Of a DNA stretch of 63,572 bases, positions 23,338 through 32,181 are shown one piece after another; position 1 is the first letter of the stretch, and the number at the start of each line of letters is the position of its first letter. This DNA comes from Armatimonadota bacterium (GTDB lineage Bacteria > Sysuimicrobiota > Sysuimicrobiia > Sysuimicrobiales > Kaftiobacteriaceae): positions 10,006-73,577 of the forward strand of contig JAVHLZ010000012.1 of assembly GCA_031081675.1 (NCBI GenBank), read 5' to 3'. The notes below the pieces were generated by a model. The model was not told the origin of the DNA. It saw only the letters and a list, made by a program, of their open reading frames with translations, and ran no database searches. Made by a program: the position numbers and the translations under genes.

Positions 23338-26064
23338 TCACTCCTCGGTGTTCCCCCGGCCGTGGGGGCGGTCCTGCTGCGCCTTCAGTTTGGCAATGTA
23401 CAGCCGCGCGGCCTGCTGCATGGACGCCGACGCCTCCGGGGGAGGCTGCAGCAGCGCCCACCGGTCGGCCTCCGCGTACTGGCGGTCCTCCTCCTCTTCC
23501 TGCGCCCCGCCGGTCCGGGCCAGGCGAGCCCGCAACGACGCGGCCAGGGCGGTCAGGTGGACGCCCAGCACCGGCAGACGCCGCAGGGTCACCTCCGCCG
23601 CGAACAGGCCCACGGCGAGGGCGGTCAGGGCGGGCCACGCCGGCGCCGCCGCCGGGGAGCCGCGGCCCGGCGCCACGGCCTCGCGGGGGGAAGCCAGCAG
23701 GCGTCCGCCGGTAGCCTCGACCACCTGGGCCAGGACCGGAGGGGAAGACGTGGGTGGGCGCAGCTCCGGCGAGGCGGGCACCACCACGCCGGCGGTCCGC
23801 ACGCGCACGGTTCCCGAGCGGTCGCGCGCCGCCACGGTCAGCGCGTAGGCGCCCGGCTGGGCCAGATCCACGGCTCCCTCGTAGCGGCCGGGGCCGGTCT
23901 GGACCAGATCCGCCTCCGCCGGGGCGGGACCGTCCAGGAGCGCGCGCACCTGCAGGCCGTCCACGGGCTCGCCGTCCGCGGTCACGGCGTCGACGACAAC
24001 CCGGGGCGGCGTGGTGTGCGTGTCCAGGACCGCCGTGAGGTCGTCGTCCTCATCCCGCAGCGCCCAGCGCACCAGCCGGGTGAAGAAGCGGGCGGCGTCC
24101 GGCCAGGCCATCCAGGCGGACGCCCACCGGTCGGTGGCGTCGGAGGTATAGGCCACCGCCCGGCCCAGGCCGCGCTGCCAGGTGGCCAGCACGGGGTCCT
24201 CCTGGGCGGACACCAGGTGCACGGTGGCCGCGGCCTTGGGGGCGGTCGCCACGTACCCCCGCAGGGGCGGGAAGGCGAAGCCGTCCGCCAGGCCGCGGCG
24301 GGCCACCCGGGGGACGAACGGCTCTTCCACCAGGTAGGCCCGGGAGGCGATCAGGGCCTCGGCGGTGAGGATCTGGGGGATGGTGTACACGTCCCGGGCG
24401 GCGTAGTACCGACCGCCGCCCCAGCGGGCGATGCTCCGCATCAGGCTCTCGTCGGCGTCGGTGCCGATGGCCACGGCGGTCACGGTGATCCTGTCCTGCG
24501 CCATGCGGCTCACCAGTCCCTGGAAGTCGCCGGGATCGGTCTGCCCGTCAGACAGGACGATCACGTGGCGGACCCGGGCCGAGGCCGTCCGCAGGTAGTC
24601 GTAGGCCAGGCGCAGGGCGGGATACATGTTGGTGCCGCCCCCGGCCACCAGGCGCGCCACCTGGTCCATGACCTGCTCCCGGTGCCGCGCCTCGGTGGGC
24701 GCGGCCAGCCAGCGGGCGTCCTGGTCGAAGGCGATGACGCCGATGATGTCGCGCTCGCCCAGCAGGTCGATCACCGCCTGGGCGGTTTCCTTGGCCAGGT
24801 CCACCTTGGCGATCTGCTGGCCGAAGGCGCCCATGCTGCCGGAGGTGTCGATGACCAGCACGATGGCCAGGGAGGGCATCGCCAGGCGGTGGCGGACGTC
24901 CATGGCCACCGGCAGCGCATCCTCCAGCGGGGTGCCGGCGTAGCCGCCCACCCCGTAGCTGTGGGGTCCGCCCACCACCACCAGCCCGCCGCCCGCCCGC
25001 TCCACGTAGTCCCGCAGGGCGCCCAGCTGGGCGGGCGAGAGGTCTGTGGCCGGCACGTCGTCCAGCACCACCGCCGCCGCCTCGGCGAAGGCAAAGACGC
25101 CAGCCGGCAGCGCCTGCGGCGCCAGACCCCGCACCCGCACGCCCGCGGCCTCCAGCCACCGACCCAGAGGACCCGGCGCGGAGGCCACGTACCAGACCAC
25201 CGGCTGCCCGCGCACCCGCACCGCCGCCTCGGCGCGGTTGTTGGCCGCCGAGGTATCGGGGGTGGCGGCGATGGTGGCGGCGTACAGGAGCGTGCCCTCG
25301 CGGCGGGCCTGCTGGGGGATGCGCACCACGCTCCGCCCGGCGGGCACCTGGAGGGACCGCCGGGCGACGACGCCGTCCGGGCCGCTGACCGCAAGGTCCA
25401 CCTGCGCGGGCGCCGTGGCCTCCAGCGCCACGGCCACGTCAAACCGTTCTCCCACCCGCACCTCGGTAGGAGCGGTCACCGCGTCCACCAGCACCTCCGC
25501 CGGCGGGGGAGCGTCGAGGGACACCGCCGAGACTTCCACCCCGGCGGCCCGCGCCAGGGCAAGGGCTCCGGCCAGGTCTCCCCGGGTGGGGCGGCCGTCG
25601 GACAGGATCACGACCCGCCGGCTGCCCTCGGGCGGCAGAACGCCCAGCGCGGCCCGGATGGCCGCGGCCAGGTCGGTGGCGTGGCCGGGCGGCCGGCTGA
25701 CGAACGCCAGCAGCGGATCGGCCGACGGCACCTCCTCGACCACCGCGTCGGCTCCGAACACCACCAGCCCGATCCGGTCTCCCGGCCGCCGCAGGGCGGA
25801 TGCGTCCCGCACGAACCGTTCCGCCGCCTGCCGCTGCGCGGCCCGGACGCTGTCCGAGACATCAACGGCAAAGACGACCGTGAGGTCGCCTCCGGGCCGC
25901 CGCACCGCCGGATGGGCGGCCGCCAGGGCCAGCGCCGCCAGCACGGCCAGCCGCAGGACGAGGGCGCCCCGGGGCAGCGCGCGGCGGGCCGCCAGAGCCA
26001 CCGCCACGGGCACGGCAACCAGCAGCAGAACAGCGGCGGGATGGTCCACCCGCACCGGCGTCAC
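23338..26064 (-). CDS. Large membrane protein with two VWA domains and a GATase-like domain
   Basis: 908 aa from GTG 26064, which overlaps the previous stop (GTGA). An N-terminal membrane segment (VLLLVAVPVAVALAAR) is followed by a first von Willebrand A domain with MIDAS VVFAVDVSDSVRAAQ. A glutamine amidotransferase-like segment follows (VVLDDVPATDLSPAQL, VVVGGPHSYGVGGYAG), then a second VWA domain with MIDAS LVIDTSGSMGAFG and VIVLSDGQTDPGDF. A C-terminal membrane helix (ALTALAVGLFAAEVTL) precedes a charged cytoplasmic tail. This is the YfbK/BatB-like architecture found with MoxR ATPases; a role in metal-dependent protein assembly or envelope stress is inferred. The frame to 26613 is a shadow. 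Confidence 0.85.
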   Translation of the reverse strand: MTPVRVDHPAAVLLLVAVPVAVALAARRALPRGALVLRLAVLAALALAAAHPAVRRPGGDLTVVFAVDVSDSVRAAQRQAAERFVRDASALRRPGDRIGLVVFGADAVVEEVPSADPLLAFVSRPPGHATDLAAAIRAALGVLPPEGSRRVVILSDGRPTRGDLAGALALARAAGVEVSAVSLDAPPPAEVLVDAVTAPTEVRVGERFDVAVALEATAPAQVDLAVSGPDGVVARRSLQVPAGRSVVRIPQQARREGTLLYAATIAATPDTSAANNRAEAAVRVRGQPVVWYVASAPGPLGRWLEAAGVRVRGLAPQALPAGVFAFAEAAAVVLDDVPATDLSPAQLGALRDYVERAGGGLVVVGGPHSYGVGGYAGTPLEDALPVAMDVRHRLAMPSLAIVLVIDTSGSMGAFGQQIAKVDLAKETAQAVIDLLGERDIIGVIAFDQDARWLAAPTEARHREQVMDQVARLVAGGGTNMYPALRLAYDYLRTASARVRHVIVLSDGQTDPGDFQGLVSRMAQDRITVTAVAIGTDADESLMRSIARWGGGRYYAARDVYTIPQILTAEALIASRAYLVEEPFVPRVARRGLADGFAFPPLRGYVATAPKAAATVHLVSAQEDPVLATWQRGLGRAVAYTSDATDRWASAWMAWPDAARFFTRLVRWALRDEDDDLTAVLDTHTTPPRVVVDAVTADGEPVDGLQVRALLDGPAPAEADLVQTGPGRYEGAVDLAQPGAYALTVAARDRSGTVRVRTAGVVVPASPELRPPTSSPPVLAQVVEATGGRLLASPREAVAPGRGSPAAAPAWPALTALAVGLFAAEVTLRRLPVLGVHLTALAASLRARLARTGGAQEEEEDRQYAEADRWALLQPPPEASASMQQAARLYIAKLKAQQDRPHGRGNTEE

Positions 26065-27845
26065 CGGCGCACCCCCACATGCCGCAGCCGCGGAACCGGT
26101 CCGGCGGGCGCGCGGCGGGGCTGGGTTCGCAGGTACACCGCCCACTCGATGACGGCCAGGACCACCGCCGCCGCCAGGACACCGGGGGACACATCCACGG
26201 CCCGCGATGCCGCCGGTGCGGTCGGTCGGCCCGCCCCGCCCGAGGGCGGAGGAAACACCGGGGCGATGTCCGACTCCTCGGGCGGCGGCAGGGCGGCGAT
26301 CAGCCGGACGCTGTCGCCGTCGCGCAGACGGTACAGGCCCGCGCGCTCGACCACCAGGCTCACCGCCCCTCCCCGGGCGGGCAGAACCTGCGTCCCCCCG
26401 CCCGGTCCCGTCATGGTGACCGCCGCGGCCGCTGCCGGCACCGTGAAGGGCTCGCCGACCCGGACGGCGGCGGGCATGTCTCCCAGCCAGGCCAGGGCGT
26501 TGCGCACGAAGATGGGAAACGCCGCGTGCAGGGGAACGTCGGTCTGGTCCAGCGCCGCCGCCAGGACGACCGCGCGGATTCCTCGCCCCTCGTAGGCCCA
26601 GATCAGGGGCCACTGCCCTTCCGCCAGGACCTCGCCGCCCGCCGGGCGCAGCGCCAGGGCGCGGGAGACGGTCACGTCCTGGAAGTCCACAAAGCGCATC
26701 ACGGGATGAGCGGCCGACCAGCGGACGACCTCTAGCTGCGCGGCCTCCCCCTCCACCGCGACGGGCAGGGGCGGGGCCACCGTCCCCACCAGGAGATAAC
26801 GTCCGGGCGGCAGGTCCGACAGGGGCAGACGGTTGATGACCACCACGTCCGCCCGGGCCAGCTCCTGCGCCGTCGCCGGCACCACCTCGGCGCCGGAGGC
26901 GGCCAGGGCCTCCAGGAGGGCGCGGTCCTCCTCCCCGGCCACCGCCACCCGCACGCGGGGCGGCAGGACCGCCACGGCGGCATCATCGACCGGCAGGTCG
27001 TCCTCCGCGTCCAGGCGGGCGGTGAGGACCCCCGTTCCCAATCCCCGCAGGGCCACCGCCGAGGACCCGCCGGCGGGCACGGAGACGTCCTGGCGCAGGA
27101 CCGGCCGGCCCTCCACAGAGACCTCCAGCGGCACCCGCGCCGGGACGCGCCCGGCGTTGATCACCCGCACCACCGCCGCGGTCCCTGAGGGCAGGCGGTC
27201 GGCCGCGATCCCCGCGATGCCGACGTTGCGGTCGGAGGTTCCGACGATCCGGTAGTCCACGCCCGGGACCGAGGGGCCGGCGCGGTCGGTGAACACCACC
27301 ACCCTCCCCGACTCCCCGCCGGGCAGCCTCGCCAGCGCCGCCGCCACGGCCTGGTCCATCGCCGCGGCGCCGTCCGTGGGCCGCAAGGCGTCCAGGGCCC
27401 GCAGCGCCCGGGCGGGCGCACCCGGCCCTTCGCGCAGCGCGGCCTGGGGACCGGCTTCGATGAGGGCGACCGGTCCCGCCGCCCGGCGGATCTCTTCGCG
27501 GGCCAGCCGGCGCGCGCGCTCGAACCGGGACGGCGCCACGTCGGTGGCCTGCATGCTGGCGGAGGTGTCCACGACCACCACCAGCGGACCCGCGGCCGGA
27601 ACCGGCCGCAGGGGACGGGCCAGGGCCAGCACGCCCAGGGTCAGGATCAGCAGCTGGAGGGCCAGCAGCAGGCTGTGCTCCAGGCGGCGCAGGGGCCGCC
27701 GGGCGCGCAGGTCCCGGGCGGCCCGCTGCCACAGCAGGACGGAGCTCACCGGCACCTCCTGCCGCCGGGCCCGCAGCAGGTACAGCAGCAGGACCGCCGG
27801 CAGGATCAGCAGGCCCCACAGCGCCGCCGGCGCGCCCAGGGTCAC
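26061..27845 (-). CDS. BatA-type VWA membrane protein
   Basis: 594 aa from GTG 27845 (GTGA overlap with the DUF58 gene). The N-terminal BatA-type region has two membrane helices (ALWGLLILPAVLLLYLLRAR; LLLALQLLILTLGVLALARP) around VPVSSVLLWQRA. A VWA domain follows with MIDAS VVVVDTSASMQATD. A beta-rich middle part and a GATase-like segment follow, ending in a C-terminal helix (GVLAAAVVLAVIEWAVYL). It probably faces the outside with its VWA domain and partners the MoxR ATPase. Confidence 0.85.
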   Translation of the reverse strand: MTLGAPAALWGLLILPAVLLLYLLRARRQEVPVSSVLLWQRAARDLRARRPLRRLEHSLLLALQLLILTLGVLALARPLRPVPAAGPLVVVVDTSASMQATDVAPSRFERARRLAREEIRRAAGPVALIEAGPQAALREGPGAPARALRALDALRPTDGAAAMDQAVAAALARLPGGESGRVVVFTDRAGPSVPGVDYRIVGTSDRNVGIAGIAADRLPSGTAAVVRVINAGRVPARVPLEVSVEGRPVLRQDVSVPAGGSSAVALRGLGTGVLTARLDAEDDLPVDDAAVAVLPPRVRVAVAGEEDRALLEALAASGAEVVPATAQELARADVVVINRLPLSDLPPGRYLLVGTVAPPLPVAVEGEAAQLEVVRWSAAHPVMRFVDFQDVTVSRALALRPAGGEVLAEGQWPLIWAYEGRGIRAVVLAAALDQTDVPLHAAFPIFVRNALAWLGDMPAAVRVGEPFTVPAAAAAVTMTGPGGGTQVLPARGGAVSLVVERAGLYRLRDGDSVRLIAALPPPEESDIAPVFPPPSGGAGRPTAPAASRAVDVSPGVLAAAVVLAVIEWAVYLRTQPRRAPAGPVPRLRHVGVRR

Positions 27846-28732
27846 CGGAACAGCCCTCCCATGCGCAGGTAGCGCAGCACCAGGTCCTCCACCGGCACGG
27901 ACGTGGTGATGCGGACGTAGTCGATCTGGTGGCGCAGGCAGAACTCCTCCACGCCCCGGAGGTAGGCGTCCCGCGCCCGGGCGTAGGCCTCCAGGGCCGG
28001 CCCGTCCACCGTCACCTCCACCCCGGCGCGGGTCTCCCGGTCCACCAGCCGCAGGTCCCCGCGCACCTGGGGGTCCAGCTCGTCGTCGGCCAGGACGTGG
28101 ATGACGAACGGCTCGAAGCGGTGGGCCCGGGCCAGGGTGAGCCCGTCCTCGTACCCGCCGGGGAACAGCAGGTCGCTGAGCAGCACCAGCAGGCCCCGCC
28201 GGCGCGTGCGGTGGACGTACTCCCGCAGGGTCTGGCGCAGGTCGCTGGCGGCAGCCGGCGCCGGGTCGGCGGCGTCGGCGAGGAAGGCCATCAGGCGCAC
28301 GGTCTGGCCGCGTCCCCGGACCGGGGGCAGCAGGCGGCGCACCCGGTCGGCGAAGAACACCACGCCCACCCTGTCGAGCCCGAGCAGGCCCACGTATCCG
28401 ATGGCGGCGGCCACCCGGGCGGCGTACAGGGCCTTGCTGGGCTGGCCCCACGCCATCGAGGCGCTGACGTCCACCAGCAGGTGGACGTTGATGTCCTCCT
28501 CCTCGCTGAAGAGCTTGACGAACAGCCGGTCCAGCCGCGAGTAGATGTTCCAGTCGATGTGGCGGTAGTCGTCGCCCACCTGGTAGGAGCGGTAGTCGGC
28601 GAACTCCACCCCCCGCCCCAGCGTGCGGCTGCGGCGCTCGCCGCGCAGGACACCCCGCACCGGTCGGCGCGCCCGCAGGGCCAGCGCCTCCAGCCGGCGC
28701 AGGAATGCCGGATCAAGCAGCACGGCGCTCAT
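27842..28732 (-). CDS. DUF58 domain protein (MoxR partner)
   Basis: 296 aa. The DUF58 signature is clear: GRGVEFADYRSYQVGDDYRHIDWNIYSR. It is followed by a VWA-like fold with VHLLVDVSASMAWG. These proteins are encoded directly after MoxR-type AAA ATPases and are thought to be their adaptors or substrates. The gene is followed by two VWA genes with stop/start overlaps. Confidence 0.92.
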   Translation of the reverse strand: MSAVLLDPAFLRRLEALALRARRPVRGVLRGERRSRTLGRGVEFADYRSYQVGDDYRHIDWNIYSRLDRLFVKLFSEEEDINVHLLVDVSASMAWGQPSKALYAARVAAAIGYVGLLGLDRVGVVFFADRVRRLLPPVRGRGQTVRLMAFLADAADPAPAAASDLRQTLREYVHRTRRRGLLVLLSDLLFPGGYEDGLTLARAHRFEPFVIHVLADDELDPQVRGDLRLVDRETRAGVEVTVDGPALEAYARARDAYLRGVEEFCLRHQIDYVRITTSVPVEDLVLRYLRMGGLFR

Positions 28733-28810
28733 GGGACGACGCTGACGGGTGGAGGTGGAAGGTCAACAACACCGGCGCGCTCTCCTCCCCCGAACCCCGA
28801 ACCCGCCCCG

Positions 28811-29818
28811 TCAGGCCCGCGCGCCCTCCCGGGTGGGGGTCTCCTCCAGCACGTTGCGGACGACGGTGTCGGGGTCGATTCCCTCGGCTTCCCCCTCGAA
28901 GTTGAGGATGATCCGGTGGCGCAGGGCCGGCAGCGCCAGGGCGTGGATGTCGGCGAACGCCACGTTGGCCCGCCCGGCCATCAGGGCGCGCACCTTGCCG
29001 GCCAGGATCAGCGCCTGCGCTCCCCGGGGGCTGCTGCCGTAGCGGACGTAGCGGCGGGCCAGCGACGATCCGGCGGTGTGCGGGTGGGTCGCCCGCACCA
29101 GCCGGGCCGCGTAGGCCTTGACGTGGGACGCCACCTCCACCTGGCGGACCAGCCGCATCATGGCCCGCAGGCGCGGCGCCGACGCCACCACCTCGACGGC
29201 CGGCAGGGAGGCGGAGGTGGTGCGGTCGATGATCTCCACCAGGTCGTCCACGCCCGGGAACTCCGCCCGCAGCTTGAACAGGAACCGGTCCAGCTGCGCC
29301 TCCGGGAGAGGGTACGTGCCCTCCATCTCGATGGGGTTCTGGGTGGCCAGGACGAAGAAGGGCTCCTCCAGGGGATACGAGGTGCCTCCGACGGTGACGG
29401 CGTGCTCCTGCATCGCCTCCAGCAGGGCCGACTGGGTCTTGGGGGTGGCGCGGTTGATCTCGTCGGCCAGCAGGACCTGGGTGAAGATCGGCCCCCGCTG
29501 GAACTCGAAGTACCGCCGCCCTTCGGCGTCCTGCATGACCACCGTGGTGCCCACGATGTCGGCCGGCATCAGGTCCGGGGTGAACTGGATGCGCGAAAAG
29601 CGCAGGGCCAGGGTCTGGGCCACCGTCTTGACCAGCAGGGTCTTGCCCAGCCCCGGCACGCCTTCCAGCAGCACGTGCCCGCCCGCCAGCAGCGCCACCA
29701 GGACCTGGTCGATCAGCTCCTGGTGGCCGACGATCACCCGCTGCACCTCCCGGCGGATGCGGTCCACCGTGGCGGCAAACTCCTCGGGCGTCAGGTCCAG
29801 GGTTCCGTCTTCAGCCAC
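28811..29818 (-). CDS. MoxR-family AAA+ ATPase
   Basis: 335 aa from GTG 29818 with GGGAGGTGG upstream. Walker A is GGHVLLEGVPGLGKTLLVKT. Walker B is QVLLADEINRATPKTQSALL. The ATQNPIEMEGTYPLPEAQLD sensor region and the lid domain are present. MoxR ATPases act as chaperones for metallo-enzyme or VWA-protein maturation. It lies 24 nt after the DUF4175-like gene and upstream of DUF58. Confidence 0.95.
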   Translation of the reverse strand: MAEDGTLDLTPEEFAATVDRIRREVQRVIVGHQELIDQVLVALLAGGHVLLEGVPGLGKTLLVKTVAQTLALRFSRIQFTPDLMPADIVGTTVVMQDAEGRRYFEFQRGPIFTQVLLADEINRATPKTQSALLEAMQEHAVTVGGTSYPLEEPFFVLATQNPIEMEGTYPLPEAQLDRFLFKLRAEFPGVDDLVEIIDRTTSASLPAVEVVASAPRLRAMMRLVRQVEVASHVKAYAARLVRATHPHTAGSSLARRYVRYGSSPRGAQALILAGKVRALMAGRANVAFADIHALALPALRHRIILNFEGEAEGIDPDTVVRNVLEETPTREGARA

Positions 29819-29842
29819 CGCGCCACCTCCCGCGATTCTCCC

Positions 29843-31363
29843 TCAGCGCAGACCGGCCAGGCGACGGAAGTAGTCCTGCACGATGCGGCGGTACGCCGCC
29901 GGCACGCGGGCGCGCTGGAGGGCCCTGTCGGCCCGGACCACCACCGCCGGCGGCACGCGCGCCGGCTGGACCCTCGTGGCCGACAGACGGCCGGGGCCGA
30001 CCACTTCGGAGGCCGTCGCCTCCCCCTGTCCGGGCGCTCCCCGCACGCGCTGAGGGATCTTCTCCACATCCAGCCGCGGGGTCGGCGGTCCCGCCTGCTC
30101 GCCGGCGCGGCCGGTCCCCGGAAGGGATCCCTCGCGGGATCCCTGGGGTGGAGGCTCGCCGGCGTCCGCATCCGCCACCGGCGACCGATCGCCGGGCGCT
30201 ACCGCCTCGGAGGAGTCGGCGCCCGGGGTCTCGGCCGCGGCGGAGGACGACCCGGAGGCGATCCGGGCCATCGAGCTGTCCAGCTCCTGCTGGGCGCGCT
30301 CCAGCCCTTCCCGGTCGGCGGCCAGGCCCTCCAGGCCGGCCAGCCAGCGCAGAGCCTGGGTGAGCGACTCGCCGGCTCCGGAGACGTCCCCGTCGTCCAG
30401 CTGCTGCCGGGCCCGCCGGAGCTGCTGGCGGACCTCGGCCGGCGCGGTGCCCTCCCCCTCGCGGAGGACCTCTCCCAGCCTGTCCAGGCCCTCCCGGGCC
30501 GCCGCCGGGTCGTCCGACTGCAGATGGGAGAGCGCTTCCTGCAGCTGACGGATCTGGCGCTGCAGGGCCGAGCGGCGCAGCGAGTCCGGGGGCGCGCCGG
30601 CGGGCGTCGCCGACGCCTGCTCCAGGCGTCGGTCCAGATCCTGGCGCCACTGGTGCACCTCCCGGGCCAGATCGGCGACGCGCGCCAGGGCGGCGGCGCG
30701 GTCAAGCCGCTCCTGGCGCAGCCTCTCTCCCACTGCCCGCATCTCCCGCGCGGCCCGGCGGGTCAGGGGCAGGCGGTCGGCCCGGGCCTGCCGTTCGAGG
30801 ATGCGGCTCACCCGCTCCAGACGCGCCGCCTCCCGCCGGATGACCTGCTGGGCGCGGTGGGCCGGGGTGCCGGGAATCGCCAGACCGCGCAGGGGCCAGG
30901 CGGCCAGGGCCACCACCAGGAGCGGCACCCACGCCAGGAGGCGGGGAGGCCGCACCGGCAGGACCGCGCGCAGGTCGGCTCCGTGCAGGTGGGCCACGGC
31001 GTCGGCGACCACCCGCGGGGCCAGCGGGCCCGCCGGACGCCGGGCGACCTCCACGGCCGTGCTGGCGCGTTCGTCCAGGCCCAGCACGTCATCCAGGACG
31101 CGGGCCGCCGCCAGCTCATCCGGGCGGCGGCACACGGCCGCAGCCAGAGCCGCGCAGGCCGCGGCGACCGCGGACCGGAAAACGGCCGCGGCAACGGAGG
31201 GGGGCGCCAGGGGCACGACGAGACCGGCGGCCAGCAGCAGGACATGGGCGGACAGGGTGAGCACGGAGGCGACGGCTGCCCACTCCAGCGCCCGTCGGGC
31301 GGCCAGCCGCCATGCGGCCCGGGCGGTGACCCGCGCCAGGGTGGGGTGCACGACCGATCCCAT
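29843..31363 (-). CDS. DUF4175-like membrane and coiled-coil protein
   Basis: 506 aa from ATG 31363. Two or three membrane segments lie within the first 150 residues (AAVASVLTLSAHVLLLAAGL; LLAWVPLLVVALAAWPL). A long Arg/Glu/Gln-rich coiled coil follows (about 175-380), then a disordered Pro/Gly/Ala linker and a conserved-looking C-terminus (VPAAYRRIVQDYFRRLAGLR). The topology and genomic place match DUF4175-type proteins of MoxR/Bat clusters. The frame continues to 31969 but is not coding there. A TGCTATCAT extended -10 lies 6 nt before the ATG. Confidence 0.75.
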   Translation of the reverse strand: MGSVVHPTLARVTARAAWRLAARRALEWAAVASVLTLSAHVLLLAAGLVVPLAPPSVAAAVFRSAVAAACAALAAAVCRRPDELAAARVLDDVLGLDERASTAVEVARRPAGPLAPRVVADAVAHLHGADLRAVLPVRPPRLLAWVPLLVVALAAWPLRGLAIPGTPAHRAQQVIRREAARLERVSRILERQARADRLPLTRRAAREMRAVGERLRQERLDRAAALARVADLAREVHQWRQDLDRRLEQASATPAGAPPDSLRRSALQRQIRQLQEALSHLQSDDPAAAREGLDRLGEVLREGEGTAPAEVRQQLRRARQQLDDGDVSGAGESLTQALRWLAGLEGLAADREGLERAQQELDSSMARIASGSSSAAAETPGADSSEAVAPGDRSPVADADAGEPPPQGSREGSLPGTGRAGEQAGPPTPRLDVEKIPQRVRGAPGQGEATASEVVGPGRLSATRVQPARVPPAVVVRADRALQRARVPAAYRRIVQDYFRRLAGLR

Positions 31364-31369
31364 AGGACG

Positions 31370-31378
31370 ATGATAGCA
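31370..31378 (-). promoter_or_regulatory. Extended -10 box directly upstream of the DUF4175-like gene
   Basis: The minus strand reads TGCTATCAT (complement of 31370-31378). The hexamer ends 6 nt before ATG 31363, so a leaderless transcript is expected. It may be an internal promoter for the DUF4175-MoxR-DUF58-VWA part of the cluster. Confidence 0.45.
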
Positions 31379-31461
31379 CCCCGAGCCGCTCAGTTCGCCG
31401 GTCGGGTCGCCCCCTCCGCTCCCTCCGGTGCGCGGTCCACCCGCCCGGCGGCCGCTGCACC

Positions 31462-32181
31462 TCACTCCCGCACCCAGCGGCGGCGGATCGCCTGCACCCG
31501 CAGGCGCAGCAGCATGCCGCAGCCGGCGGCCACGGCCAGGTAGCCCGCCGCCACCAGCCCATGGACCGGACGCCATCCCTCCCGCACCAGCGCCGACAGC
31601 GCCGGTACCGGGCCCGCCAGGCTCCAGGGGGCGGGCAGGGCCGACGGGACCAGAAACAGCACCCCCACAGTGGTCCAGTGGGCCAGGCTGCGCAGCACGT
31701 CGGACTCCAGCAGCGCCGCATACAGGGACCCGGCCGCGCCCGCGGCGGTCGCCACCGGCACGATCACCACGGCCGCCTGTCCGACCAGGACAGGGGAGTC
31801 GCCTCGCAGGCCGGCGGTAACCACCAGAAAGGGGGCGGCCAGCGCGGTCTGCAGAGCCGCGAGGGCGCCTGCGGAGAGGACCTTCCCCGCGGCGATATCG
31901 CGGGCCCGCAGAGACGACGCCGCCAGGTCCCACGCCGGCTTCTCGCCATTCATCACGATCTCGCCGCACCCGCTGGCCGAGGCGACATAGGTCACCGACG
32001 CCGCAGCCACCACCAGCACGGCGATCACGAGCCCTTCCCGCCGTACCTCCTCCCGCCCCACGTCGGGGGGAAGCGCCAGCAACGCCAGGACCGCCAGGAC
32101 TGCCAGGACCACCGTGTGCGCGGCGACGGCCCGGGAGCCGCCCAGGCGGTACCGGAGCTCGGATCGCAGCACGGGGTTCAC
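31462..32181 (-). CDS. ABC-2-like membrane permease
   Basis: 239 aa with six predicted membrane helices and a short basic N-terminus (NPVLRSELRYRLGGSR), typical of ABC-2 type permeases. GTG 32181 overlaps the stop of the preceding gene (GTGA). No ABC ATPase gene lies in the cluster, so it either uses a distant ATPase or has lost transport. The assignment is by topology only. Confidence 0.6.
   Translation of the reverse strand: MNPVLRSELRYRLGGSRAVAAHTVVLAVLAVLALLALPPDVGREEVRREGLVIAVLVVAAASVTYVASASGCGEIVMNGEKPAWDLAASSLRARDIAAGKVLSAGALAALQTALAAPFLVVTAGLRGDSPVLVGQAAVVIVPVATAAGAAGSLYAALLESDVLRSLAHWTTVGVLFLVPSALPAPWSLAGPVPALSALVREGWRPVHGLVAAGYLAVAAGCGMLLRLRVQAIRRRWVRE

Noticed and set aside
27929-31543. 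1,204-codon plus-strand open frame across the MoxR cluster
   Set aside because: Antisense shadow of DUF58, MoxR and the DUF4175-like gene; no recognisable domain.
31462-32181. Complete ABC exporter
   Set aside because: There is only a permease-like protein; no ATP-binding subunit with Walker A and LSGGQ lies in the cluster. The MoxR ATPase is a different family.
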